DNA of 64,000 nt from contig NZ_MWFK01000003.1 of assembly GCF_002078175.1 (NCBI RefSeq), forward strand, positions 124,001 through 188,000, read 5' to 3'. Source of the DNA: Streptomyces sp. M41(2017) (GTDB taxonomy: Bacteria; Actinomycetota; Actinomycetes; Streptomycetales; Streptomycetaceae). The notes beneath the pieces are model-generated. The model was given only the letters and a program-made list of their open reading frames with translations. It was not told the DNA's origin and did no database searches. Shown one piece after another: positions 42,552-50,891 of this stretch. The position numbers were made by a program, and so were the translations under genes. The stretch's first letter is position 1. Every line of letters starts with the position of its first letter.

Positions 42552-44261
42552 GTGTCGATTTCTCCTCCGGCGACCGACGGGCCGCGCGTCACGCGGGCGT
42601 CGGCGCCACTGCGGGGCCTCGCCGAACGACGGCTCCAGCACTATCCCGAACGCGGACCCCGCTACTGGTACTTGGCCCTCGTCGTACTCGTCACGATCGT
42701 CCTGTACTACCAGCTGTACGTGCAGTACGCGGTCTCCACGGCCGTCATCGCCGAGTACCACATGACGTTCATGTACTTCGTGTACATCTCCGTGGCGGCG
42801 AACGCGGTCGGCGCCTTCGCCTCCCTCGCCGCCGGACTGGCCGATCGCTGGGGCCGGGCGAACATCGTGGTCTACGGCCTGCTGGTGGTCGGCGTGCTGA
42901 CCACCTTCGCGCTGCCCAACGCGCCGGGGAAGCTGAGCTATCTGCTCGTCTACAGCGCGATCGCCCTGGTCGAGGGCATGATCCTGGTCGCCACCCCCGC
43001 ACTCATCCGTGACTTCTCGCCGCAGTTGGGGCGCGCGTCCGCGATGGGGTACTGGACCATGGGACCGGTCATCGGCAGCCTCGTCGTCACCGGCGTCACC
43101 TCCCGTACGTACGGCACCTCGGCCACCTGGCAGGACGAGATCCGTTACGCCGGGATCAGCGGTCTGGTGCTGTTCGTCGTGGCCTTCGTCGGGCTCCGTG
43201 AACTGGCACCGGCGCTGCGCGACCAGATCATGGTGAGCCTGCGCGACCGAGCCCTGGTGGAGGCCCGCGCGCAGGGCATCGACACCGAGGCCGCCCTCAA
43301 GGGGCAGTGGCGGCAGATGCTGCGGTTCGATGTCATCGGCTCGGCCGTCGCCGTCGCGCTCTTCCTGCTGCTGTACTACGCGGCGGTCGGCAACTTCGTC
43401 GTCTACTTCGCCACGACCTTCGGTTACACGACTCAGCGCGCGAACGCCCTGCTCAACTGGTACTGGGGTGCGAACGCCGTCTCCCTGGTGGTGGCAGGTC
43501 TGCTCTCGGACCGACTGCAGGTGCGCAAACCGTTCATGCTCGGCGGCGCGTTGGGCACGATCGGATTCACCCTCGCGTTCACGCTGCGCGCCACCGAGCC
43601 GGACACCGGCTACTACACCTTCGCGTTCATCGTGGCCGGCATCGGCGTCACGAGTGGCTTCGCCTACTCGCCGTGGATGGCGAGCTTCACCGAGACCGTC
43701 GAGCGGCACAACCCCGCGGCCACCGCGACGGGCCTGGCGATCTGGGGCTGGATCGTGCGCATCACCGTCGCGCTGTCGGCGGCCTTCCTGCCGCTCGTGG
43801 TGAACACCGTCACCCCGATCGTCGAGCACGGCGCCGAGGTCAAACAGGCGTCCGTACAGGCCGCCGACGCGCTCGCCATCACCCGGGCCCACCCCAAGGT
43901 GTTCGCGGAACTCGGCCGCTACGCGCCGGACGAGGTGCCGCCGGCGCTGCTGAAGCAGGCCGTGCGGGAGGTCGGCGCGCAGGACCTGGCCACCGTGCAG
44001 AAAGCCGCCCCCCAGCTCGAGATTCTCCGGGAGCACGGGGCCGAGGTGCAGAAGGCGAGCGCCGACAACCCGGGCAAGTGGCAGATCTGGTGGTGGGTGT
44101 CACTCGCCGGACAAGTGCTGTTCGTACCGTTCGTCTTCCTCATGTCCGGCCGCTGGCGACCCCGCGACGCCCGGCGCGACCTGCGTGAGCACGAGGAGGC
44201 GGTGGCCCGCCAGGTCGCCGGGATGCGCCGGGCGGACTCGCAGGAGGGTGCGCCCGCGTGA
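42552..44261 (+). CDS. MFS transporter with a large external loop
   Basis: A 569-residue transporter starting at GTG 42552 behind AGGGAGG. Twelve membrane helices are readable; the MFS A-motif appears as GLADRWGRAN after helix 2, and GLLSDRLQVRKP is the equivalent after helix 8. Between the last two helices lies an unusual hydrophilic segment of about 90 residues (around 420-515, charged and helical, HGAEVKQASVQAADAL … KASADNPGKW). The next gene, an amidase, overlaps by 4 bp, so uptake of an amide or peptide-like compound followed by hydrolysis is plausible. Confidence 0.9.
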   Translation: MSISPPATDGPRVTRASAPLRGLAERRLQHYPERGPRYWYLALVVLVTIVLYYQLYVQYAVSTAVIAEYHMTFMYFVYISVAANAVGAFASLAAGLADRWGRANIVVYGLLVVGVLTTFALPNAPGKLSYLLVYSAIALVEGMILVATPALIRDFSPQLGRASAMGYWTMGPVIGSLVVTGVTSRTYGTSATWQDEIRYAGISGLVLFVVAFVGLRELAPALRDQIMVSLRDRALVEARAQGIDTEAALKGQWRQMLRFDVIGSAVAVALFLLLYYAAVGNFVVYFATTFGYTTQRANALLNWYWGANAVSLVVAGLLSDRLQVRKPFMLGGALGTIGFTLAFTLRATEPDTGYYTFAFIVAGIGVTSGFAYSPWMASFTETVERHNPAATATGLAIWGWIVRITVALSAAFLPLVVNTVTPIVEHGAEVKQASVQAADALAITRAHPKVFAELGRYAPDEVPPALLKQAVREVGAQDLATVQKAAPQLEILREHGAEVQKASADNPGKWQIWWWVSLAGQVLFVPFVFLMSGRWRPRDARRDLREHEEAVARQVAGMRRADSQEGAPA

Positions 44262-45685
44262 GCATCCCGACCGCCCCGCACGCGCTGACCGCCCTGGAAC
44301 AGGCCGCCGCCGTCCGCACCGGTGGGATCTCCCCCGTCGAGTTGGTGCGCCACCACCTCGCCCGCGCCGAGGAGCTCGACGGGCGCTACGGGGCGTTCCT
44401 CACCCGCACGCCCGAGGCGGCCCTGGCCGGGGCGGCCGCGCTGGAGAGGATGCCGCACCGTGCGGCGCCGGGCACCCTGTCCGGCGTACCCACCGCGGTG
44501 AAGGACCTGGTGGAGACGGCCGGGGTGGTGACGACGTACGGCTCCAAGGCGTTCGCGCGGCACGTCCCGGACATCGACGCGCACAGCGTGCGGCGGATGC
44601 GGGAGGCCGGCACCGTCAGCCTGGGCAAAACCAACACCCCTGAGTTCGGCTGCTGTTGCTACACGGACAACGACCTGGCCGGCCCGGCCCGCAATCCGTG
44701 GGACCCGTCACTGTCGGCCGGTGGGTCCAGCGGCGGGGCGGCCGTCGCCGTGGCGCTCGGCCTCGTGCCCGTCGCGCACGCCAGCGACGGCGGTGGCTCG
44801 ATCCGGATCCCGGCCGGCCTGTGCGGGCTCGTCGGCCTCAAGCCCGCGCGGGGACGCGTGAGTTCGGGGCCGGCCGGAGCCGAGGTCACCGGGCTGGCCG
44901 TGCAGGGGCCGCTCGCCCGCTCCGTGCGCGACGCGGCGGCCCTGCTCGACGTCCTGGCGGGACCCGAGCCCGGCGATCCGCACTGGGCACCGCCGCTGCC
45001 GCCCGGCGAGACGTTCCTCCAGCACGCCGAGCGGGAGCCGGGCAGACTCCGGATCGGCCGGTACGCGACCCCTGCGGCGAGCGGGATCGCCGTGGACCCC
45101 GAGTGCGTGGCCGCCTGGGAACACGTGTCGCGCCTCCTGGAGAGCCTCGGTCACGAGGTGGAGGACATCCCCACGCCCTTCGGTCCGGAGATCGGCGACC
45201 ACTTCGTGACGGCCTGGGGCGTGCAGTCGCTGAGCCGGTCGGTGGACCCGGAACAGGAGGAGTTGCTCCGACCCGTGACACGGGCCTGGCGGGAGTACGG
45301 ACGGCAGGTGACGGGCGAGCAGTTCGCCGCCGCGGTCGACGGCATGCAGCGCGCGGCGCGACGCGCGGTCGAAGTGACGCTGGCGTACGACGTCGTCGTC
45401 ACCCCGACCCTGGCGACGCTCCCCCAACCCGTCGAGCACTTCGACGAGTCGGGCGACCCGCTGGTGAATCTACGTCGCCAGAGCCCGTTCAGCGCGTTCA
45501 CCAGCCCCTACAACATGACGGGCCAGCCCGCGGTCAGCCTGCCGCTCCACTGGACCGCCGAGCACGGACTGCCCGTCGGGGTGCAGCTCGTGGGCCGCCC
45601 CGCCGGTGAGGCGACCCTCGTCGCGCTCAGCGCACAACTGGAGGCGGCGGCGCCGTGGCGGAACCGGTACAGGGCGCTGCTCTGA
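44258..45685 (+). CDS. Amidase-signature family hydrolase
   Basis: A 475-residue amidase starting with GTG that overlaps the MFS stop (GTGA). The Ser-cisSer-Lys triad is present: Lys in TAVKDLVE (about 82), GGSSGGAAVAVALG (about 152-165) and nucleophile Ser in DGGGSIRIPAG (about 178). The C-terminal NMTGQPAVSLPL is typical. The enzyme would release ammonia or an amine from an amide; substrate unknown. It is the last gene of a two-gene operon. A 7-bp tandem repeat starts directly after its stop codon. Confidence 0.93.
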   Translation: MSIPTAPHALTALEQAAAVRTGGISPVELVRHHLARAEELDGRYGAFLTRTPEAALAGAAALERMPHRAAPGTLSGVPTAVKDLVETAGVVTTYGSKAFARHVPDIDAHSVRRMREAGTVSLGKTNTPEFGCCCYTDNDLAGPARNPWDPSLSAGGSSGGAAVAVALGLVPVAHASDGGGSIRIPAGLCGLVGLKPARGRVSSGPAGAEVTGLAVQGPLARSVRDAAALLDVLAGPEPGDPHWAPPLPPGETFLQHAEREPGRLRIGRYATPAASGIAVDPECVAAWEHVSRLLESLGHEVEDIPTPFGPEIGDHFVTAWGVQSLSRSVDPEQEELLRPVTRAWREYGRQVTGEQFAAAVDGMQRAARRAVEVTLAYDVVVTPTLATLPQPVEHFDESGDPLVNLRRQSPFSAFTSPYNMTGQPAVSLPLHWTAEHGLPVGVQLVGRPAGEATLVALSAQLEAAAPWRNRYRALL

Positions 45686-45720
45686 GCACGGGGCACGGGG
45701 CACGGGGCACGGGGCACGGG
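45686..45720. repeat. Five perfect copies of GCACGGG after the amidase gene
   Basis: Exact 7-bp tandem repeat, five copies, beginning immediately after the amidase TGA (45683-45685) and lying in the short gap to the convergent GNAT gene. Perfect identity suggests recent slippage. Confidence 0.95.
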
Positions 45721-45769
45721 CGAAGCGTTGCCCTTCGACATCGAGTGGCAGCGGTCCTCACCTGGATCC

Positions 45770-46258
45770 TCACAGTGCGCAATACATGATGTGAAGGCCC
45801 ACGTAACCGTGCCGTGGGTGGTGAAAGCCTTCCGGCAGGGTGCCGAGCACCTGGAACCCCAGTGACCGGTACAGCCCCACGGCCCGCTCGTTCGTCTCCA
45901 CGACCGCGTTGAACTGCATGCCCCGGAAGCCGGCCGCTCGGGCCCATTCCATCGCGTGTCCGCACAGCGCGCGGCCCACTCCCCCGCCCTCGAAGGCTGG
46001 ATCGACCATGAAGCTGGCGCTGGCGATGTGTGAGGCGTTGCCCAGGTGATTGCGGTTCATCTTGGCGGTTCCTACGACGTTGCCGGCATCGTCGACGGCG
46101 ACGACGGTCCGGGCCGGTGCGGGCAGCAGCCACCATTCACTCCCCTCCTCCTTCCCCAGGTCGACGGGGTAGGTGAAGGTCTCCCCCGCCGTGACGATGG
46201 GCTGGAAGAAGGCCCAGATCGCGGGCCAGTCCGTTGCTTTCGCTTCCCTGATCACCAT
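45770..46258 (-). CDS. GNAT N-acetyltransferase (phosphinothricin acetyltransferase-like)
   Basis: A 162-residue acetyltransferase starting MVIREAKATDWPAIW. The acetyl-CoA motif lies at VDPAFEGGGVGRALCGHAMEWAR (about 84-106, the Q/RxxGxG/A loop here as EGGGVG), followed by FNAVVETNERAVGLYRSLGFQVLGTLP. The pattern resembles Pat/YncA-like acetyltransferases, which acetylate small amines such as phosphinothricin or methionine derivatives; the substrate here is not known. It is convergent with the amidase. Confidence 0.88.
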   Translation of the reverse strand: MVIREAKATDWPAIWAFFQPIVTAGETFTYPVDLGKEEGSEWWLLPAPARTVVAVDDAGNVVGTAKMNRNHLGNASHIASASFMVDPAFEGGGVGRALCGHAMEWARAAGFRGMQFNAVVETNERAVGLYRSLGFQVLGTLPEGFHHPRHGYVGLHIMYCAL

Positions 46259-46426
46259 GCGGGCAGCATGCCAGTTCCCTGCTGTCCGTACCGAAACGAT
46301 GGTCGATGGTCGATGGACGCAGCGTCCGTCCTCTCGCACCCCTCAGCGCGGCACTCGGTGTGGCCCACCAACGCCCAGCGCCGTGAGGGGCGTTCGCGGC
46401 GCCCCCGCGGTCTCGACGGGCCGGGC

Positions 46427-46873
46427 TCATACGAGGGCGACGACCAACAGGGCGAAGGCGGCGACGATGACGGCCACGCGGACATAGTGGTAGCGGTTCC
46501 ACTGGTTCACCTGCTGCTTCCAGTCGGCGGGCCGGTTCTCGGGGGTCCACGTCTTGTTCCGGTTGTTGATCGGGACGAGCAGCAGGATCGACATGATCAC
46601 GCTGAGGAGCAGGAGTGCGCCGGCGGTGACGACGAGGCCGGTGCCGGCGTGGTGTCGTCCGGCGACGGCCCAGACAGAGACGAGGACGAGGGAGCCGATG
46701 TACCAGACCGGCATCACGGCACCGAGCATCCGGCCTCCGTGGGCGTGGGCGAGTTGGGTGCTGTCCTCGGGGAGCGCGTTGAAGATCGGGTTCATGACGA
46801 AGGCGACGGAGAACTCCACCCCCACCATCAGTCCGACGATCACGGTGGTGATGACCTCAAGTGCGTTGAGCAT
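46427..46873 (-). CDS. DUF1772 four-helix membrane protein
   Basis: A 148-residue membrane protein, ATG at 46873 behind GGAGGGG. Four helices (about 4-26, 50-70, 78-98, 126-147) with the DUF1772 signatures GVEFSVAFVMNPIFNAL in the first helix and VPINNRNKTWTPENRPADW in the third loop. The family is unknown in function but is often paired with a TetR regulator, as here. Two palindromes and a half-site lie in the 90-bp gap to the divergent TetR gene. Confidence 0.9.
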   Translation of the reverse strand: MLNALEVITTVIVGLMVGVEFSVAFVMNPIFNALPEDSTQLAHAHGGRMLGAVMPVWYIGSLVLVSVWAVAGRHHAGTGLVVTAGALLLLSVIMSILLLVPINNRNKTWTPENRPADWKQQVNQWNRYHYVRVAVIVAAFALLVVALV

Positions 46874-46888
46874 GATGACCCCTCCAGA

Positions 46889-46955
46889 ATCTAGCGGCGC
46901 TAGATGACAGTGCAACGCTAGACCTACTGACGCTCGATTGTCTAGCGGTGCTAGG
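46889..46955. promoter_or_regulatory. TetR operators between DUF1772 and TetR genes
   Basis: Site 1 (46889-46905) is a perfect 17-bp palindrome, ATCTAGCG-G-CGCTAGAT. A half-site CGCTAGA lies at 46916-46922. Site 2 (46941-46955) is TCTAGCG-G-TGCTAGG, a near-perfect copy. Site 2 overlaps TAGGAT (46952-46957), a -10 for the TetR gene only 6 bp before its ATG. Confidence 0.85.
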
Positions 46956-46963
46956 ATCAGCTC

Positions 46964-47542
46964 ATGTCGGTACAGGAACGCAAGCAGCGCGAACGGGCCG
47001 AGCGCGAGCGCCTCATCGTGGCGACGGCCCGTGAACTCGCCGAGCAGCGAGGCTGGGACGCGGTCACCACCCGTCTCCTCGCTGAACGCATCGAATACAG
47101 CCAGCCGGTTCTCTACAGCCATTTCCGCGGGAAGCGCGAGATCATCGGCGCGGTGGCCATCGAGGGTGCCGCCGAAATGGCCGCGGAGCTACGGACCGCG
47201 ACCTCCGCCGCGGCCGGCCCGCGCGCCCGGGTCACCGCCCTCGCTCACGCCTACCTCGACTTCGCCGGGCGGAACACGGCGGTGTACGACGCCCTGTTCC
47301 AGCTCGACGGCGGCCTGACGTTCGCGAACGAGGACACACCGGAACCTCTGAAGGACGCCTTCGCCGCTCTGATGGAGACATTGGGCGAGGTCGCCGGGGA
47401 CGGCGTCCACCCAGGGCTGTTCACCGAGGTGTTCTGGGCCGCCCTGCACGGGCTGGCGACTCTGACCCGGGCGGGACGACTGCCACGGGGGGACGCCGAG
47501 CGGAGGGTGGAGCTGCTGGTGGACCGACTCGCCCAGTTGTGA
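46964..47542 (+). CDS. TetR-family regulator of the DUF1772 gene (inferred)
   Basis: A 192-residue repressor. The helix-turn-helix is at about 14-60 (RLIVATARELAEQRG … TTRLLAERIEYSQPVLYSHFRGKREI). The C-terminal domain (about 75-190) is of the tetracycline-repressor-like TetR_C_33 flavour (AYLDFAGRNTAVYDALF … EVFWAALHGLATLTRAGRL). No ribosome site is visible before the ATG; with TAGGAT 6 bp upstream the mRNA is probably leaderless. The palindromes in the shared promoter fit autoregulation and repression of DUF1772. Confidence 0.92.
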   Translation: MSVQERKQRERAERERLIVATARELAEQRGWDAVTTRLLAERIEYSQPVLYSHFRGKREIIGAVAIEGAAEMAAELRTATSAAAGPRARVTALAHAYLDFAGRNTAVYDALFQLDGGLTFANEDTPEPLKDAFAALMETLGEVAGDGVHPGLFTEVFWAALHGLATLTRAGRLPRGDAERRVELLVDRLAQL

Positions 47543-47612
47543 CCCGCCACCAGGCTCGCAGGATGGGCCGTTCCGGCCGATGCGGACGAGTTCCGGACCG
47601 GCCGGAACCGCG

Positions 47613-47981
47613 TCAGCGCGCCGGGATCGGCTGAGTGAGGTTCACCGGGTTGCCGTCGGGGTCCTTGATGTGGGCGACGCGCTGCCCCCACGGCATGTCG
47701 TTGGGACCGCCACTGACCGAGCCGCCCAACGCCGCCACCCGGGCGAGCGTCTCGTCCACGTCGTCGACCTCGATGCTGAGGAGGACCCGGGCCGCCGCGC
47801 CGGTCGCAGCGTCCTCCCTGGCCACGAGACCGAGGTCGGAGTCGCCGATGCGCAGGCCCACGTAGAAGGCCGGGCCCTGCGCCGGTACCCGGAAGCTCTC
47901 CTCGGCGCCGAACAACTTCGTGTAGAAGCCGAGCAGGGCGTCCTGGTCGGCCGTCACGATCACTGGCTGGATGGTGGACAT
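47613..47981 (-). CDS. VOC-superfamily protein (glyoxalase/bleomycin-resistance fold)
   Basis: A 122-residue protein with ATG at 47981 after AGGAGTGCC. Two betaalphabetabetabeta units are readable: IQPVIVTADQDALLGFYTKLFG … AFYVGLRIGDSDLGLV and VLLSIEVDDVDETLARVAALGG … QRVAHIKDPDGNPVNLTQP. The DPDGNPV end with downstream polar residues is typical. It may bind metal and a small ligand; enzyme or resistance role unknown. It stands alone on the minus strand. Confidence 0.88.
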   Translation of the reverse strand: MSTIQPVIVTADQDALLGFYTKLFGAEESFRVPAQGPAFYVGLRIGDSDLGLVAREDAATGAAARVLLSIEVDDVDETLARVAALGGSVSGGPNDMPWGQRVAHIKDPDGNPVNLTQPIPAR

Positions 47982-48307
47982 GGCACTCCTGTCGCGAACG
48001 GTCGTGTCGTTGGGTAGACCGCTCGAACGCGGCGAACTCATCGCGGACCGTCCCGCCGGGCGATCAGTAGTGCGGCAATGTGGAAAGCCCCGAACCCGCC
48101 CTCACCACCTCGGATCTGCACGTGGTGATGTGCTGTGCCATGTGCACCGTTACCTGTACGCCATGCTGAGCTGCGCTGTGTATGGGGAGTCGAACCCCCG
48201 CGTTGCTCTTCACGCGCCAGGAGTGGGCCGGAAAACCGCCGGCCCTCGGTGTGTGCACGCCTCCGAGGCTGCTACCCGCTCCACATCGTCCCTGTCTGCC
48301 GGACTCC
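47982..48307. other. Intergenic stretch with a tRNA-like T-arm fragment
   Basis: 326 bp without a recognised gene. On the minus strand GCGGGGGTTCGACTCCCC (48201-48184) reads like a tRNA T-arm, and a 7-bp hairpin, GGGCCGG/CCGGCCC, lies further along around 48228-48250. No acceptor or anticodon arm can be built, so I do not call a tRNA. Confidence 0.5.
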
Positions 48308-48778
48308 TCAGTCGAGCAGATCGACCTCCCAGTTGGCACGCTGGATCCGTACGTCGACCTCGCGGATCTCCCGCGCGAGAACGTCCGCCTGACCGCGCAG
48401 TTCCGCGACCGGAAGCGCGGAGAGCATCAACAGCTCGGACCGAAGCTGCCGGCCGTATCCCCGCTCCCCATTGCCGGCCGCCGCGTCCGCGGCGGCGGTG
48501 ACGACGGAGTGACGCAACCGCAGGACGTCCCGCCGCGCGAGGGCGTCGGTGAGCGTGCCGTCGGGGCCCATCTCCGCGCTGGAATTGGTCCGGTTGATCC
48601 GCCGGATCAACGACTCCAGTGAGTCCAGCACCTCACCGGCCTCGGCCAACAGCCTTGCCGCGTCCTCAGCGGGCGTCTCCCCCTCCTGGTACCCCGCACT
48701 GCCGACGACACGCGCTCGCAACTGCTCCACGCGGCGCGTCGCCTCGGCGCGTTCTGCCAGTGCCTCAGCAAGCTTCAC
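48308..48778 (-). CDS. DIP1984-family helical protein
   Basis: A 156-residue protein starting at GTG 48778 behind GGAGGAG. It is alpha-helical: MKLAEALAERAEATRRVEQLRARV, then a helix with LDSLESLIRRINRTNSSAEM and a C-terminal run GQADVLAREIREVDVRIQRANWEVDLL. This is the DIP1984 (septicolysin-like annotated) family, of unproven function. The pattern suggests a coiled-coil oligomer in the cytosol. It is monocistronic as far as can be seen. Confidence 0.85.
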   Translation of the reverse strand: MKLAEALAERAEATRRVEQLRARVVGSAGYQEGETPAEDAARLLAEAGEVLDSLESLIRRINRTNSSAEMGPDGTLTDALARRDVLRLRHSVVTAAADAAAGNGERGYGRQLRSELLMLSALPVAELRGQADVLAREIREVDVRIQRANWEVDLLD

Positions 48779-48963
48779 GTCTCCTCCTCTCCCTCAATGG
48801 TTCGCATGAGTGTAGGAGTGCGACCCCCCTCGCCCGCACCTGCTTTTCGCCCCGCCAGGCCCCTGACCAGCCACTCCAGTGGGGCCGGGGGCCGGAGCCG
48901 ACCGACCGTCTCCGCCCGGTCGCCGCGGCTCCGACCGGCCGTCTCACGCGCCTCGGGCAACCG

Positions 48964-49887
48964 TCACTTCGCCGCCTCGATCCGATCGCCCACGTCCCCG
49001 GTCAGAGCCGTCCGCGCGAGGTCGCGCAGCCACGCGTGTGCGGGATCGGTGTCGTAGCGCTGATGCCAGGACAAGTACACGGGAGCCGACGGCAGTTCGA
49101 GCGGCAGCGGGAGGAGGACCAGACCCAGGTGCGCGGCGGCCGCGCGGGTCGTCGATTCGGGAGCTGTGACGAGAAGGTCGGACTCGCGCACGAACTCCAG
49201 CCCGGTCGCCTCGGTGGGCGCGGTCGCCACCACCCTTCGGGTGAGGCCGAGTTGGGCCAGCGCTCCGTCGAGAGCGTTGTCGAACCTTCCCCGCCTGGAG
49301 ATGGAGATGTGCTCGGCCTCGGCGTATCGCGCCGGACCGACCTTCTTCACGCGGGTGAGGGGATGCCCTTGCCGTACGACGATGACATGCCCCGTCTCCG
49401 CCAGCAGTTCGCCGCGGATCTCGGACTGGGTCGGACGATTCGCGTTGGCTTCGAGATCGACTTCCCCGCGACGCAACTCAGGTGTGTCGACACTCGATTC
49501 GGCGAGGAAGCGCAGCCGCACACCGGGCGCCTGCCTCCGCACCTCCGCCAGGAGCGCGGGGCCGCCGTGGGCGACGAGGGAGTCGTGCCAGCGGAGGGTG
49601 AACGTTCGGTCCAGTGTCGCGAGGTCGAGTGCACGACTCGGCGCCAGCACGCCATGGACCTGCTGGAGCAGCTCATGCACCTGCTCCCGGACCGCGATCG
49701 CGTACGGGGTCGGGGTCATGGTGCGTCCGGTGCGCACCAGGATCTGATCCCCCGTCGTCCTGCGGATACGGCCGAGGCTTCGGCTCATCGCGGGCGCGGT
49801 CACATGCAGGCGGTCGGCCGCACCGGCCACGCTCCCTTCGTCGAGGAGCGCGTCGAGGGCGGCCAGCAGATTCAAATCCAGTTGCAT
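48964..49887 (-). CDS. LysR-family transcriptional regulator
   Basis: A 307-residue regulator starting MQLDLNLLAALDALL at 49887 (GTG three codons earlier is also possible, with GGATAG before it). Helix-turn-helix at about 15-60 (GSVAGAADRLHVTAPAMSRSLGRIRR). Effector domain about 90-300 with FTLRWHDSLVAHGGPALLAEV and HISISRRGRFDNALD. The LysR type commonly controls a divergent gene; here that is the IMPase-like gene at 50017, 129 bp away. The inducer is unknown. Confidence 0.92.
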   Translation of the reverse strand: MQLDLNLLAALDALLDEGSVAGAADRLHVTAPAMSRSLGRIRRTTGDQILVRTGRTMTPTPYAIAVREQVHELLQQVHGVLAPSRALDLATLDRTFTLRWHDSLVAHGGPALLAEVRRQAPGVRLRFLAESSVDTPELRRGEVDLEANANRPTQSEIRGELLAETGHVIVVRQGHPLTRVKKVGPARYAEAEHISISRRGRFDNALDGALAQLGLTRRVVATAPTEATGLEFVRESDLLVTAPESTTRAAAAHLGLVLLPLPLELPSAPVYLSWHQRYDTDPAHAWLRDLARTALTGDVGDRIEAAK

Positions 49888-50016
49888 GGGAGTCACTCTA
49901 TCCGTGTTTTACATGCACTTGAGGTTATGACTGCCTGCTCGTACCTTCGAGATGTGGGCAGGAGAGATCGACGAACTCCCCCGCATTCACCGCCCTGCTG
50001 AGATGGGAGTACCGCC

Positions 50017-50850
50017 ATGTCCGACTCGATTCAGAGCACAGGGAATGCCGCAGTCGCCGAGGCTGTGTCCGATGCCGACCTGCTGGCCGAGACCGCGACT
50101 GCCGTGGGTGCGGCGGGCTCGGTGCTGCGCGAGCGCTTCGGCGACGTGGTCCGCCACCGGACGCGCGAGGAACTGATGAGCGCGCTCGCCGCCAACGACG
50201 ACGCGGTCCTCGACGTTCTGCGCCCGCGCCTCGAGAGCCTGCGCCCTCAGGCCGGTTGGGTGGAGGAGGAGCTCGCGGGCGGGGCTCTTCCTTCCGGTGA
50301 GTGGTGGGTCGTCGATCCCGCCGAGGGCAATGTCAACCACTTGCACGGTCTGCCGGACTGGGGCGTCACCGCCACGCTCGTGCGCGACAACCAGCCGGTA
50401 CTCACCGCGGTCCACCTTCCACTGACCGGCGAGACGTACACCGCGCTCGCGGGCGGTGGCGCCCACCTCGACGGCCGTCCGCTGCGCGTCTCCGAGACAA
50501 CGGATCTCGGACTGAGCCTGGTGGCCACGAGCCAGGCCAGGCCGGACGAGAACCAGGCGGTCATCCGGCGCATCGGCTCCTCGATCACCTCGATGCTCGG
50601 CGACGCACTCGTGGTGCGCACGTCGGTGCCCGCGACCCTGCATCTGCTGAACGTCGCCGCGGGCCGGATCGACGCGTTCTGGCAGTTCGCCGGAGCCCGG
50701 GCGGACCTGCTTCCCGGCGCGCTGCTCGTGACCGAGGCCGGCGGGCGGATCTCCGACGCCGAGGGCCGCCCCTGGACGCCGGCGAGCGAGAGCCTGCTGG
50801 CCGCCGCACCCGGAGTGCACACGGCCGCCGTCGCCACACTGTCCCGCTGA
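50017..50850 (+). CDS. Inositol-monophosphatase-fold protein with altered metal site
   Basis: A 277-residue protein with ATG after a GGGAG tract. The IMPase fold is recognised by GWVEEELAGG (metal Glu pair), WWVVDPAEGNVNHLHG and ADLLPGALLVTEAGGRI. The canonical second motif DPIDGTxN reads DPAEGNVN, so the second metal Asp is Glu, and the usual Trp before the last Asp is Ala. It may still be a phosphatase on a related substrate, or it may have lost activity. The following gene, 41 bp downstream, is F420-reductase-like, and LysR is divergent. Confidence 0.85.
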   Translation: MSDSIQSTGNAAVAEAVSDADLLAETATAVGAAGSVLRERFGDVVRHRTREELMSALAANDDAVLDVLRPRLESLRPQAGWVEEELAGGALPSGEWWVVDPAEGNVNHLHGLPDWGVTATLVRDNQPVLTAVHLPLTGETYTALAGGGAHLDGRPLRVSETTDLGLSLVATSQARPDENQAVIRRIGSSITSMLGDALVVRTSVPATLHLLNVAAGRIDAFWQFAGARADLLPGALLVTEAGGRISDAEGRPWTPASESLLAAAPGVHTAAVATLSR

Positions 50851-50891
50851 CCACCCCCGACATCCAGCCACACCGGAAGGACCAGATCGGT

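Noticed and set aside
48184..48260. A tRNA gene on the minus strand
   Set aside because: Only a T-arm-like sequence is present; the T-stem has a mismatch, and no acceptor stem or anticodon loop with U33 can be formed.
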